DNA of 64,000 nt from Desulfurellaceae bacterium bin18 (GCA_002238415.1 MPMI01000025.1:25132-89131); one strand, 5' to 3'. Shown: positions 8,297 to 16,936, counted from the first letter of the stretch. The notes: generated by a model from the sequence alone, not told the origin. Numbers and translations: made by a program.

Positions 8297-9829
8297 CTAT
8301 GCCTGCGACGGTGGGGGCGCGGCAAACACGTTTTTCTCGAAGGCGTCCGCGGCGCGTAAGACGGTGGCGTCATCCCCGTGCCGGCCAATCAGCATCATGC
8401 CCACCGGCAAGCCTTCCGAGACCGCGCAGGGAGCCGTCAGAGCGGGATGGCCGGTCACGTCGAACGGACAGGTGTTGTGCAGCATTTCGAGGGCACGCTG
8501 CACATACTCTTCGCGGCTGGCGTCAGGTCCGGGAATTTCGGTGGCTTTCATCGGCAGGGTGGGCATGAGCAGCAGGTCGTGGGCTTGCAGGGCGGTATCG
8601 TAGGCCGCCCCCAGAGAGCGGGCCATGTTCTGGGCCTTGGCATAATAATGGCCATGATAATGTTCTTGCATATAGCGGCCGAGCAGGATGACCATTTTGA
8701 CGGTTTCCGACAGGTCGTTCGGACGGGTGAGCCGCCCGCGTGCCGCGGCATCAAGCAGGCTGGTGGTATAATGCCCCTTCCAATTCGTCCCCATGCCGCC
8801 GCCTTCGACCATCAGCAGGGTCGGACCTTCGGTGGCAATACTGTTCCAGACATGCCGGCCATCGCGGTGCCAGGGTAAGGCTACGGTTGTGACCGTAGCC
8901 CCGAGTTTCTCAAATGCCTGGGCCGCTTTCCTGACGCTGTCATCTACGTCCGGTTCTGACACGTCCCAGCCAAAGCCCTCTTCCACAACACCAATTCGCA
9001 GCCCGCTGACCTCTCCGCTGAGGGCCTGAGTGTAAGCTTGGCCCTGGAGCCCGGCCTGCTGACGTGGATCCAGTCCGTCCGGACCGGCCAATACCTCAAG
9101 CAGCAGGGCTGCATCATGGACGTTGCGCGTCATCGGCCCGGTATGATCCAGCGTGATTTCAATCGGCATGATGCCGGTATACGGAACCAAGCCGTAGGTT
9201 GGTTTATGCCCGTAGATTCCGCACCATGAGGCCGGCATGCGAATCGAGCCGCCCTGGTCGCCGCCAATCGCCATATCGACCATGCCAGCCGCGACCAGAG
9301 CCCCGCTGCCGCACGAAGAGCCCCCGGTGGTGCGACTGTGGTTGTGCGGGTTGAGCACCGGACCGGTGGCATTGGTATGGCTGCCGCCGGAGAAGCACAG
9401 ATTCTCACACACCGCCTTGCCCACAATATGTCCGCCGGCATCAAGAATGCGGGTTACAATGGTGGCGTCGATTTCCGGGGTATAGCCTTCGAGAATACTG
9501 CTGCCGTTCATCATGGGGACGCCGGCGACACAGACGTTGTCCTTGATGGCCAGGGTTTTGCCCGCTAACGGTCCTGAGGATGCACCCTGGATGTCCGTTC
9601 GCCAGTACCAGGCCCCGAGTGGATTGTCTTCCGGCTGGGGCCGATAGCCCGGCGTCCGGGGGTGGGTGACCGGCAGGCTCGGCTCGGTGAGTTCATCCAG
9701 TCGGGCGTAGGATTCCAGAACCCCAGCCATGAGGCCCTGAAACGATTCCAGGTCGTCATCGGTCAGTTCCAAACCGTAGCCGGTTGCAATATCGGCCAAG
9801 TCATCAATGGTCGGGCGTTTGACTGCCAT
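8297..9829 (-). CDS. Amidase signature family hydrolase
   Basis: A 510-residue amidase with the complete Ser-cisSer-Lys triad. Lys96 lies in TLAIKDNVCVAG, the cis-Ser near 171 in TTGGSSCGSGALVAAG, and the nucleophile Ser195 in GGDQGGSIRMPA. It hydrolyses a carboxamide to acid and ammonia; substrates in this family vary (nitrile-derived amides, peptide amides, urethanes) and cannot be read from sequence. It lacks context for a GatA role, having no gatB or gatC nearby. Start at 9829, with AAGGAG nine bases upstream. It is probably the first gene of an operon with the MOSC and glutathione transferase genes. Confidence 0.9.
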   Translation of the reverse strand: MAVKRPTIDDLADIATGYGLELTDDDLESFQGLMAGVLESYARLDELTEPSLPVTHPRTPGYRPQPEDNPLGAWYWRTDIQGASSGPLAGKTLAIKDNVCVAGVPMMNGSSILEGYTPEIDATIVTRILDAGGHIVGKAVCENLCFSGGSHTNATGPVLNPHNHSRTTGGSSCGSGALVAAGMVDMAIGGDQGGSIRMPASWCGIYGHKPTYGLVPYTGIMPIEITLDHTGPMTRNVHDAALLLEVLAGPDGLDPRQQAGLQGQAYTQALSGEVSGLRIGVVEEGFGWDVSEPDVDDSVRKAAQAFEKLGATVTTVALPWHRDGRHVWNSIATEGPTLLMVEGGGMGTNWKGHYTTSLLDAAARGRLTRPNDLSETVKMVILLGRYMQEHYHGHYYAKAQNMARSLGAAYDTALQAHDLLLMPTLPMKATEIPGPDASREEYVQRALEMLHNTCPFDVTGHPALTAPCAVSEGLPVGMMLIGRHGDDATVLRAADAFEKNVFAAPPPSQA

Positions 9830-10021
9830 AGTGCGGGTCTCCTTGTCTCTGCTCGGTTTCGATATCCCTCTCCATAGCACAGGGTCTACGGCCTGGAGAA
9901 GATGGAGCGTTGTTCAAGCGATGGCCTGAGGTAGGGCGGTGTTCTCGTTCCGGCACAGCGTGCTATGTAAAACGACACGGAGCAGGAAGAATCGCCTGAG
10001 AACGGTTCCGGTCCACAGTGT

Positions 10022-10480
10022 ATGGCGGCCTTTATTCTTAATATTGGAGACCATGTGGCTCTGCGTGAGGGGTCCATCCTGGATTTAGGCGGAGGATTTC
10101 GGGTTAAAGGGCCGGACGCGGGCGAGGTGATTGACATCTCGGTCGGTATGGACGTGGTGGCCATTCAATGGGAGCGTGCCCGGTTCCGTGGCTGGTATGA
10201 TATCGAAACGCTATCGCGCCTGGTCCGCGTTGATCCGCCCACAGGGGCGTTGGTGCGCCTGTCCCAGGCCGAGATGCTGCGCTTTGCCTCAATTCAGGAC
10301 TTGCTCACGCGATTGGGGTTTGAGGAAGACCAGGAACATGCCTGTCTGCGGCATGCCCGGCAGGGCCATGTGGTTGAATTTGACCGCATGGCGGGCCAAT
10401 CGGTTCCCAGTTTTGTCTCCCGGGGAATTCGGGACGGTTGGTTGCGTACCTACCTGCAAGAAGCCCCTCCATCCTCTTAA
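10022..10480 (+). CDS. Hypothetical protein
   Basis: A 152-residue open frame. Its N-terminal half is beta-rich (GDHVALREGSILDLGGGFRV, DVVAIQWERARFRGWYDIE) and looks like a small SH3-type barrel. The C-terminal half is more helical and acidic. There is no signal peptide or membrane segment. No clear ribosome site precedes the ATG. Codon use is like its neighbours, which favours a real gene. I do not recognise a family. Confidence 0.55.
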   Translation: MAAFILNIGDHVALREGSILDLGGGFRVKGPDAGEVIDISVGMDVVAIQWERARFRGWYDIETLSRLVRVDPPTGALVRLSQAEMLRFASIQDLLTRLGFEEDQEHACLRHARQGHVVEFDRMAGQSVPSFVSRGIRDGWLRTYLQEAPPSS

Positions 10481-10593
10481 TGACGCTTCTCTTCGCGTGC
10501 GTCCGCCCAATCCGAAAGAGATGGTTCACTCCTTACAGGGAAAGGCTTGAGGGTCTATCCATTCTTCCATTGCCTGCTCGCCCCGTGTTTCTG

Positions 10594-10734
10594 CTACGTC
10601 TTACCTTTGGCCACGGGCTGCAGGGCATGGCTGTAGCGGTCTTGCTTCGACCTCACCTTGGCCGCGTTTCTCGCCTTGGCGGTCTTCTTCTGCTTCTGGC
10701 TACGTTGTTTTGACTTCGGTGACTTGTCGCCCAT
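10594..10734 (-). CDS. Small lysine-rich basic protein (46 residues)
   Basis: The minus strand from ATG 10734 to TAG 10594 encodes 46 residues starting MGDKSPKSKQRSQKQKKTAK. The protein is almost entirely hydrophilic, with about a third Lys or Arg and no hydrophobic core. The ATG is preceded by a G-rich ribosome site (GGGGGC, about four bases upstream). Small proteins beginning MGDKSPKS are, from memory, widespread in environmental bacteria as uncharacterised proteins; they may bind nucleic acid. It lies 33 bases downstream of hflC on the same strand, so the two may be co-transcribed. Confidence 0.7.
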   Translation of the reverse strand: MGDKSPKSKQRSQKQKKTAKARNAAKVRSKQDRYSHALQPVAKGKT

Positions 10735-10767
10735 CAATGCCCCCGTTCGATTTTCTGTGTTGATTAT

Positions 10768-11637
10768 CTATTGGCTGCTCCCTCGTGCCGTGCCCGGACT
10801 TTGCAAATATTCCAGCAGCTCTGAGTTGGAATTGAGGACTAAGGTTGTATCGCTACTCAGGATCTTCTCATACGCCTGGAGCCGACGGGTGAAGGCATAG
10901 AATTCCGCATCTTTGCCAAAAGCGTTAGCATAAATCCCGGTCGCCTCAGCATCGCCTCCCCCTTTGAGTTTTTCACTCGTCTCATACGCCGTGGCAAGGA
11001 TCACTTCCCGCTCCCGGTCCGCTACCGCTCGCAGCTGTTGAGCTTGCTCCTCCCCCTCCGCCCGGTATCGCTTGGCAATGCGTTCCCGCTCCGCCCGCAT
11101 CCTGGCGAACACGCTGGCCTGCACTTCGTCGGGCAGGTCGAGTCGTTTGATGCGAACATCGTTTACCTCAATCCCAAAAGTCTTGGCTGTCTCACGCGTA
11201 GCCTTGGTCACGGTTGCCATAATCTCTTCACGTTTCTCGCGAATCAGATCGAGGAAATTGTGCGTCGCTATTTCTTGCCGAAGTCGGGCGGCAATAATGT
11301 CATCCAAGCGCGCCACTGCTCGTATCTGATCTCGTACGCGGCGATAGTATTGGAGGGGGTCTTGAATACGCCAGCGTGAGACATGATCGACGAGGACGCG
11401 TTTCTTATCAAGCGTAATGTATTCGGCCGCACGCGCATCGGTTGTGAGTACGCGCTTCTCAAAACGCACCAGATTCTGGATACCCGGTAGCTTAAAATAG
11501 AGTCCCGGCTCTTGGATGATACGTTTGGGATTGCCAAACTGGACAACCATGCCTTGCTCCCACTCGCCAATGGTGAAGACGGTCTGCGCAGCAACAACGA
11601 CAAAGACTAATCCCAATCCAACCAGTAATCGTGTCAT
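10768..11637 (-). CDS. hflC: HflC, SPFH/band-7 membrane protease modulator
   Basis: 289 residues. An N-terminal membrane helix (LLVGLGLVFVVVAAQTVFTI) is followed by the band-7/SPFH domain with GEWEQGMVVQFGNPKR and GLYFKLPGIQNLVRFEKR. A coiled-coil region rich in Arg, Glu and Ala follows (ARMRAERERIAKRYRAEGEE), then the tail RLQAYEKILSSDTTLVL typical of HflC. HflC normally assembles with HflK around FtsH and controls proteolysis of membrane proteins. No hflK lies upstream: the 570 bases before it hold no coding frame. Either hflK is elsewhere or HflC works alone as a stomatin-like scaffold. Confidence 0.9.
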   Translation of the reverse strand: MTRLLVGLGLVFVVVAAQTVFTIGEWEQGMVVQFGNPKRIIQEPGLYFKLPGIQNLVRFEKRVLTTDARAAEYITLDKKRVLVDHVSRWRIQDPLQYYRRVRDQIRAVARLDDIIAARLRQEIATHNFLDLIREKREEIMATVTKATRETAKTFGIEVNDVRIKRLDLPDEVQASVFARMRAERERIAKRYRAEGEEQAQQLRAVADREREVILATAYETSEKLKGGGDAEATGIYANAFGKDAEFYAFTRRLQAYEKILSSDTTLVLNSNSELLEYLQSPGTARGSSQ

Positions 11638-12206
11638 CCTCTATCTCCATCTGATGGGGTGCCCCCTAGGGGATTATCCCCAATGCTCAGGAGGCCGGCG
11701 CGTTCTTTCAACAAGAGGGTCGTTTCGGACAGGTCAGTGACGGACCTCCGCGTTGGGGGAGACGACCCCTCCACGCGGTGAGGCGTCATAAACCGGTCAA
11801 CGATGGAGGACAGCGACTTAGTGCGGTGGATAAAGCGTTAAGCGGAGATCGCCCAGGGTTGGCTCATTCACCTTCCTCCTGTGTTGGAGTGCTGTCAAGA
11901 GGAGGGTCGACGGATGTTGACGGATACGGTTTCTATCAGATGCCGGTAGTCTTTCTTCTAGCAATGGGCGGAATGAGTTTATGACCTTCCGAAAAGTCGG
12001 GCAGGGGGCAGGGCGTCGGAGAGCCGTCCAGAGAAAGGTCCAATTCTTCGGGTGGAATAGGGCGGAGACAGCAGATGGGTTTGACCCTGCCCCACAAAGT
12101 GAGACAGGGGGACTCTTATCTAGTCATCGTCCTCGTCGCCATCCCTCTCTTCAAAAGCGACAAGTATACTCTTGCGGAAGCGGTCGGACAGCTCCGCTTA
12201 CCTGCA
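11638..12206. other. Stretch without a gene, upstream of hflC
   Basis: No supportable coding frame in 569 bases. It contains copy 1 of the 160-base repeat (11764-11925) and an imperfect hairpin at 12085-12109, where CCCTG pairs with CAGGG and CAC with GTG around AAA. The minus-strand run just after the RRM gene (about 12130-12195) reads as 25 acidic codons but has an in-frame stop right before it and no start, so I do not call it a gene. This is where hflK would be expected. Confidence 0.6.
11764..11925 (-). repeat. 160-base repeat element, copy 1
   Basis: This stretch matches 13484-13642 over its whole length in the same orientation. Read on the minus strand, conserved blocks come in the same order in both copies: a TTGACA box, CACTCC, an invariant AGCCAACCCTGGGCGATC block, CACTAAG, then GTTGACCGGTTT and a terminal hairpin CCTCAC/GTGGAGG before GGGGTC. 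It lies about 125 bases before the hflC start on the same strand. It may be a promoter-bearing repeat or a small RNA gene. No coding potential is shared. Confidence 0.7.
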
Positions 12207-12509
12207 CTACCAACGCCGCTCGTGACCGCCACCGGACGAGCGATGCCCTCCTGAGCGTGGCTCGCGAGGTTTTGCCTCGTTGACCTTCAAGGCTCGGCCT
12301 TGGAACTCATAGCCATCGAACTGCTTGATGGCCGCTTGGGCTTCACTCGCGCTCCCCATCTCGACAAATCCAAACCCACGCGAGCGACCAGTGTCTCTAT
12401 CCATAATGATATTGGCGGACGTGACGGTCCCGGCCTGACCAAACAAGGTCTCGAGGTCAGGAGTCGTCGTCTCAAAAGAGAGATTACCGATATACAAATT
12501 CGTTGCCAT
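12207..12509 (-). CDS. RRM-domain RNA-binding protein
   Basis: A 100-residue single-RRM protein. RNP2 is LYIGNL (residues 5-10) and RNP1 is RGFGFVEM (residues 44-51). The aromatic residues that stack on RNA are present. Residues 81-100 form a Gly/Arg/His-rich tail (REPRSGGHRSSGGGHERRW). Such proteins in cyanobacteria and proteobacteria are often induced by cold and act as RNA chaperones. The start ATG 12509 follows AGAGGTTTGT. A terminator-like hairpin sits in the leader, 20 bases upstream, which suggests control by attenuation or autoregulation. Confidence 0.9.
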   Translation of the reverse strand: MATNLYIGNLSFETTTPDLETLFGQAGTVTSANIIMDRDTGRSRGFGFVEMGSASEAQAAIKQFDGYEFQGRALKVNEAKPREPRSGGHRSSGGGHERRW

Positions 12510-12529
12510 ACAAACCTCTATATGAATAC

Positions 12530-12570
12530 AAAAAGGCCCCAAGAACCACGAGTGCAGTTCCAGGGGCCTT
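12530..12570 (-). promoter_or_regulatory. Terminator-like leader hairpin upstream of the RRM gene
   Basis: On the minus strand AAGGCCCC and GGGGCCTT form a perfect 8-base stem, extended by GAAC/GTTC inside, with a loop of about ten bases. It is followed at once by TTTTTG. This is the form of an intrinsic terminator, but it lies just upstream of the RRM start codon and downstream of no gene. It could be an attenuator, or the 3' end of a short leader RNA. The remaining bases to 12836 show nothing else I can support. Confidence 0.65.
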
Positions 12571-12836
12571 AGCGATCTCGAACTAAACTCAGCGAACAAA
12601 CAAGGTCAACTATAGGTCTATGATTAGCAGACTCTTCGTCTGGACGCAAGCCACGCAGGAGCCTGGCTCAGCCATGACAATCCGGTCCACGCTGGCGTCC
12701 TGATTGGTAGCAGCCCCTCGGGCCGGTCAAAGTGATTCATCTTCGTTCTTGAGGGATGTGCGATAAGGTTGGGGGCAATTCTTACCAGCGTTTCCTTTTC
12801 TCCATGCAGCCTCGACGTGACCGTGGGGGTTCTTGC

Positions 12837-13457
12837 TTAGACGCCCCAGACGAACGAGGTTGCCTCAGCAGGCAGAAGTTGCTCCTTTCGTCTCGTTCCT
12901 ACAGGAAACGTGGACGAAGTAGGCTGGGCGTATCCACGCGGCAGGCCGGTACGGATAAAATTTGGATCAAGATCGAGATACGAGCAGATACTCTCAAAGG
13001 CGTATAAGTGGTCCGTATCCCGTGCCCAAATCCACTCTTGGACCTCGCCGAACAACCGTTGCTCCCGCCGCGTGTGGGCCTGGCAATATCTGTGGTAGGT
13101 ATGGACTGCTTCCTTGAGGACTGCCAGTAACAGGCGCCGCTCTCCGGTCCACGCCGCCAGCGATTCCCGAGCCGGGCGAGCAAACTGGTCTGGTGTTAAG
13201 ATGTCCTGCTCCCATGGGGAGCGCTTCAAGCTCCTCGCACTTGGAGAACCCGTGGAACCTTGGTCAGGGGGTGGACTAGAGACAAACGTGCTGTTTGGGA
13301 CGAGTTTGATTGTATCGGTAGCCGCGGTAAGAGTCGGCTCCTCGTCGATGTTGTATCCCTGCGGCGGCTTTCCTTCGTTGCCGTCCACGTCTGGAGGAAT
13401 AGTGGAGCCGGATTCTTTCAGTAATATATCCACTTTGGGCAGAGAGTCTTCTGACAC
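12837..13457 (-). CDS. Conserved hypothetical protein
   Basis: 206 residues starting at GTG 13457 after AAGGAG. The N-terminal half (about 1-95) is Pro/Ser/Asp-rich and probably disordered. The C-terminal half is a compact helical domain: ERRLLLAVLKEAVHTYHRY, then RREQRLFGEVQEWIWARDTDHLYAF and ESICSYLDLDPNFIRTGL. From memory the pattern (an 'LLAVLxxA...Y' helix, 'EVEEWI', then 'FESICxxLGLDPxxIR') recurs in uncharacterised proteins of Deltaproteobacteria and related phyla. The spacing of the last helices resembles a small DNA-binding helix-turn-helix. Repeat copy 2 ends 27 bases upstream and may carry its promoter. Confidence 0.72.
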   Translation of the reverse strand: MSEDSLPKVDILLKESGSTIPPDVDGNEGKPPQGYNIDEEPTLTAATDTIKLVPNSTFVSSPPPDQGSTGSPSARSLKRSPWEQDILTPDQFARPARESLAAWTGERRLLLAVLKEAVHTYHRYCQAHTRREQRLFGEVQEWIWARDTDHLYAFESICSYLDLDPNFIRTGLPRGYAQPTSSTFPVGTRRKEQLLPAEATSFVWGV

Positions 13458-13483
13458 AACCGGAGCTCCTTGTCGAGAAAAGG

Positions 13484-13642
13484 GACCCCTCCACACGGTG
13501 AGGAGTCAAAAACCGGTCAACAATGGAGGATGGCTGCTTAGTGTGACGGGAAAATAAGCCGGGATCGCCCAGGGTTGGCTTACCCACTCTCCGCCTATGC
13601 CGGAGTGGTGTCAAGGGTAGGGCTGGCGAAGGCTGACGGATA
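13484..13642 (-). repeat. 160-base repeat element, copy 2
   Basis: Second copy of the element at 11764-11925, in the same orientation. The TTGACA box is at 13614-13609, the invariant AGCCAACCCTGGGCGATC block follows it, and the terminal hairpin CTCAC/GTGGAG sits at the left end, followed on the minus strand by a CCCTTTT run. It lies immediately upstream of the conserved hypothetical gene at 12837-13457. Overall identity to copy 1 by eye is roughly two thirds, with near-identity over the last 45 bases. Confidence 0.7.
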
Positions 13643-13693
13643 GGAACAGGTTAAGAGATCGGGGCTATGCCAGCAGCAAATCTGTGGTGCAAT

Positions 13694-13985
13694 TCATTCG
13701 TTACCCCCTAGAGCATGAAATCTCTCTACATGTTGCTGAAGATTCTCTGCCCGCGTGATTTCATACTCTCCTAACCAGAGCGTCGAGATAAACCAGGGAT
13801 TACCGGGAACATCCTGCGGAACGTCATGCGCCCGTTGATACTGGTCATTCTGATAGCGCGCGACCCCCCGATTGGAGTATGCGACAAGAGATTTCGCCGG
13901 ATGGCCTCGACCGTCTTAACGACCCGGGCATCCCTCGGAGGTAACACACCGAAAGTCACCAGTCCGAGCAGGCTGAGTCTTCTGG
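13694..13985 (-). pseudogene. C-terminal remnant of a glycoside hydrolase family 15 (glucoamylase-like) gene
   Basis: The minus strand reads LSLLGLVTFGVLPPRDAR then VVKTVEAIRRNLLSHTPIGG. After a one-base slip in the C6 run at 13864-13869 it continues VARYQNDQYQRAHDV, VPGNPWFISTLWLGEYEI and ends ERFHALGGNE. This is the C-terminal end of GH15 alpha/alpha-barrel enzymes, where GGVARYxxD and PGNPWFxxTLWL are conserved. Only the last hundred or so residues remain. The rest of the gene is missing, its place taken by unrelated sequence and tRNA-Ala. A seventh C would restore the frame. The remnant is non-functional. Confidence 0.72.
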
Positions 13986-14043
13986 GGCGTATTGGTCTCT
14001 TAGGGGAAGCAGGCCAGAAGCGTCCACTGTTTGAGAAGAAAAG

Positions 14044-14116
<73 letters not shown>

Positions 14117-14256
14117 ACAGGAAGGATATCTGGCAGGTCGGATGGGTAGGGGGCTGCCAGAAGGGTTCCAGACAGGCTAGCAGTCGCTTTTAGGCTTTGC
14201 AAGGGTGAACAAAGTACCCTTGGAAGTGGAATTTGAGGGCGCTTTTGGAAGAAAGG

Positions 14257-15465
14257 TTAGACCAGGCCAACTTCCAGGAAGGTGAGGATCCCACGCAGGC
14301 CGGTGGCGTCGAAACGGGCGTTGATGCGGGAGCGGAAAATAAAGTGATAAAACCCGTCTTCGGATTTTGCTTCCGGCGGCGGATTTTCGTCCCAGGCGCC
14401 CTGCTGGCAGGCGTCCAACAGGCTCTCATCAACCGCATAGCTTCCCGAACGGGTATGCAGGGTCACGCCGCGTAGAATCCCTTTGTCGTCCAGCTTGGCC
14501 TGGAGTTGCACGTAGTTGCGGGCGGCCACGACATCGTCAACCTGGAGATTGCGGCGCTGCCGAATCAGGAGATGCTGAAACACGCGCTGGGCAACTCGGC
14601 GGACAAACGGCGCAAAGCGACTCGCCTTGGTATTGAGAAAGGTGAGGTTGCCCTTACGCACGTCGGGTAGAAAGTCGAGGGTGCCGCGCGGTCCCGGCAT
14701 GGTGAGAAAATTTTCGCGGGCCGGCGGCGGAGCCATGGCCAGGAGTTCATTGCCTGAGGGCGGGGTGCGCTGGGCTTCTTCTTCATCTTCGGCTTCGCCG
14801 TCTGTTGACAGCCAGCCTTTTGCCAATACGTCATCCGGTCGGGCAAAGAGTTGGGGTTTGGCTCTCCGCGCCTTGGGATCCCCTTGTAGTGGCGACCGCT
14901 TGTGTTTGGTGTCCTTCAGCGCTTCTTCCAAGGGATTGTCAACCGGTGGTTTGCGACTGCGGCCTGGGGTGTTGAGGGCGAGCTGGGTCGGCTCTTTCTG
15001 GGTGACTGCGTCCGCCTTGTCCGGCGTTGGCTGATTTTTTTCTTCGGGCGGCTTGGTCAGCGGTGTCCCAACTGCGACGGTCTGCTCTTTGACCGTAGTA
15101 TTTCGGTCGCTGAGAAAACGGGTCTTATCCGGAACTTGATCGTTGACCTCATCCGGTACACTGACGATCTGTTGCTCCGGGACGGCCGGGGGTGGCTGTT
15201 GTTCCTCCTTGGGCGGTTCCTCGGCTGGCTCCGGTTCCTGGACCTGAGGCGGTACCTGCGCGACCTGGGGCGGGATGAACGCCTCCGGCGGCAACAGCTC
15301 AACCGCCGTCAATTGTTCTTGCGGCGGGGCTGTGGCGCGTTTGAATTGGGGCCACAACAGGAGCAGAAGCAGATGCAGGAGGAGGGAGAATAGGAGGAAG
15401 CGCGCGAGTGGGTCACGCTGTGCGGGAGGGGAAGGTATTAAAACCGCAGCCGACATTTGAGGCAT
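14257..15465 (-). CDS. TonB-like energy transducer protein
   Basis: About 402 residues. A single N-terminal membrane helix (FLLFSLLLHLLLLLLW) is followed by a Pro/Glu-rich periplasm-spanning region (EPEPAEEPPKEEQQPPPAVP) and a long linker. The C-terminal domain has YVQLQAKLDDKGILRGVTLH and ESLLDACQQGAWDENPPP, the TonB C-terminal beta-alpha-beta pattern with the 'PPP...DG..F.F' ending. Such proteins carry proton-motive energy from ExbB/ExbD to the outer membrane, or serve as TolA-like spacers. No exbBD is nearby. Start 15465 is preceded by GAGACAG; ATG 15456 is possible. The following gene, tatA, is divergent. Confidence 0.82.
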   Translation of the reverse strand: MPQMSAAVLIPSPPAQRDPLARFLLFSLLLHLLLLLLWPQFKRATAPPQEQLTAVELLPPEAFIPPQVAQVPPQVQEPEPAEEPPKEEQQPPPAVPEQQIVSVPDEVNDQVPDKTRFLSDRNTTVKEQTVAVGTPLTKPPEEKNQPTPDKADAVTQKEPTQLALNTPGRSRKPPVDNPLEEALKDTKHKRSPLQGDPKARRAKPQLFARPDDVLAKGWLSTDGEAEDEEEAQRTPPSGNELLAMAPPPARENFLTMPGPRGTLDFLPDVRKGNLTFLNTKASRFAPFVRRVAQRVFQHLLIRQRRNLQVDDVVAARNYVQLQAKLDDKGILRGVTLHTRSGSYAVDESLLDACQQGAWDENPPPEAKSEDGFYHFIFRSRINARFDATGLRGILTFLEVGLV

Positions 15466-15545
15466 TCTAGCTGTCTCGGACACGGGCCGCAAGGAAACGC
15501 GTGTGCCTTGCCCGGCGGCGCGGGCCGGCTTATAGTGGGGACACC

Positions 15546-15743
15546 ATGTTTGGTCTCGGTGTTGGCGAACTCGCCATTATTCTCGTTATCGTCCTCATTA
15601 TATTTGGGGCAGGGAAATTGCCGGAGATAGGTGAGGGACTCGGCAAAGGCATACGTAGCTTTCGAAAAGCCGTGAAAACTTCAGACGAGATCGATGTCAC
15701 TCCCGAGCAGGGATCAGGCAAAGGCACTGACGAGCAGTCTTAA
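15546..15743 (+). CDS. tatA: Sec-independent translocase subunit TatA
   Basis: 65 residues. An N-terminal membrane helix ([20 protein letters not shown]) is followed by the [20 protein letters not shown] hinge and amphipathic helix, then a short acidic tail. TatA oligomers form the pore of the twin-arginine pathway that exports folded proteins. The start ATG 15546 gives the standard N-terminus. No tatB or tatC is adjacent. Its TAA stop (15741-15743) shares bases with the stop of the convergent zinc-ribbon gene. Confidence 0.93.
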   Translation: MFGLGVGELAIILVIVLIIFGAGKLPEIGEGLGKGIRSFRKAVKTSDEIDVTPEQGSGKGTDEQS

Positions 15744-16810
15744 GAAGACTGCCCGAATTGGGCCGCGACAACACGGCTGCTGAATTCGACGACCCGGTCG
15801 GGCGGATCGGTAAACGCAATCAGAAAATCAACACTTTCTCCGGCCGCGACCCAGAACTGCTTGGGCGGCATGAGGCTCTGCAAGATATGCACCTGCCGGC
15901 GGGTGAGACTTTCGAGCACTTCTGGTGCCGTCTCAGTGCCACAGAAAATGAGCCGCTGGCCTAACACCTGACCATTGTCGCCGAGTAACGTGCCCTCGAT
16001 TTGAATGCGCTGTGCAGGTGCCGTGGCTTGGTTCTCCGCCCTACCTGCAATGGCAAAGATCTGGTGTCCGTCTTTTGTATGCCAAAAGCCTCCCCGCATC
16101 TTTGTGAGGGCAATATGCCGCGCGGACGGGCGTTCGGCGTCGAGTAGGGGGCCAAGTACAGGGAGGTGAGAGAACACCACCACAGTCTGCTCCATATATG
16201 AGGATGCGACAAAGGTAACGCCGGCGTATCCGGTGACGATCAGGCCGAGGAACAGGATGGGTAACCGGGATGAAAAAACTGCCCTGTGCGAGGCTGGAGT
16301 TGGACGGGGCGGTCGTTCGATCCTGCCTTCGTTAGTGTCGTCTTTGTCGGAGAAAGAGGCTGTGGCTGACGGAAGAGTATCAGGCGCTCGCGGCGTGGCT
16401 GGGATGAACTGCGTTGGTGTGGTGTGGCTCGTCCTCGGCTTTGCCGGCCTTGCGGAACCGGTTGCCTCTGCGGCTTCTGATTCTCCGTCCGGGGCTAGAT
16501 CGGGCGATGGGCTATCCGACCAGTCTTGATCGGCGGACAAATCAGCAGCGGATGTCTGTGTCGAAAGCGTGTCGGAAGAGGAGAAGTCGCCAGACGACGT
16601 AAAGGCCGGGTCGTCGGCAGAAGCCTCGGGTGGTGCGACTTCCGGATCAATATCTTGTTCTGGAAGGTGGTCTATTTGGACAAGGGGCGGGACAAATTGG
16701 AAAACATGTCCGCAGTCTGGTTGCGAACATTCAAAAAACGTTGTCTCATCAACCACCCCTGCCGCGTCGGTCCGATAACGAGTATGGCAGGAAGGGCATT
16801 CCACAATCAC
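15740..16810 (-). CDS. Zinc-ribbon and DUF3426 domain membrane protein
   Basis: About 356 residues. The N-terminus [15 protein letters not shown] with Cys5, Cys8, Cys28 and Cys33 is an MJ0042-type zinc ribbon. Residues about 50-175 are acidic and Ser/Ala-rich and likely disordered. A membrane helix ([20 protein letters not shown]) precedes a DUF3426 domain that includes [20 protein letters not shown]. Proteins of this layout occur widely in proteobacteria and their role is unknown. GTG 16810 is chosen because AGGAGG lies six bases before it. The stop overlaps that of tatA by four bases in the convergent direction. Confidence 0.82.
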   Translation of the reverse strand: MIVECPSCHTRYRTDAAGVVDETTFFECSQPDCGHVFQFVPPLVQIDHLPEQDIDPEVAPPEASADDPAFTSSGDFSSSDTLSTQTSAADLSADQDWSDSPSPDLAPDGESEAAEATGSARPAKPRTSHTTPTQFIPATPRAPDTLPSATASFSDKDDTNEGRIERPPRPTPASHRAVFSSRLPILFLGLIVTGYAGVTFVASSYMEQTVVVFSHLPVLGPLLDAERPSARHIALTKMRGGFWHTKDGHQIFAIAGRAENQATAPAQRIQIEGTLLGDNGQVLGQRLIFCGTETAPEVLESLTRRQVHILQSLMPPKQFWVAAGESVDFLIAFTDPPDRVVEFSSRVVAAQFGQSS

Positions 16811-16936
16811 ACCCCACCTCCTGTAATCCATTCCAAGTGTATGCTCAAGTGGAGAAAAATCAACTGCGTTGACGGCCAGTTGGAGAAGAAACTATAATGG
16901 GAAGGTGACTATCGAGAGGGTGAAGAGGGGCGATCT

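Noticed and set aside
12125..12200. Acidic 25-codon minus-strand frame after the RRM gene
   Set aside because: A stop lies directly before it in frame and there is no start codon, so it cannot be a gene. It could be the decayed end of one.
13600..13620. TTGACA box in repeat copy 2 as a simple sigma-70 promoter
   Set aside because: No acceptable -10 box lies 16-18 bases downstream in either copy, so I report the repeat as an element of unknown function and not as a promoter.
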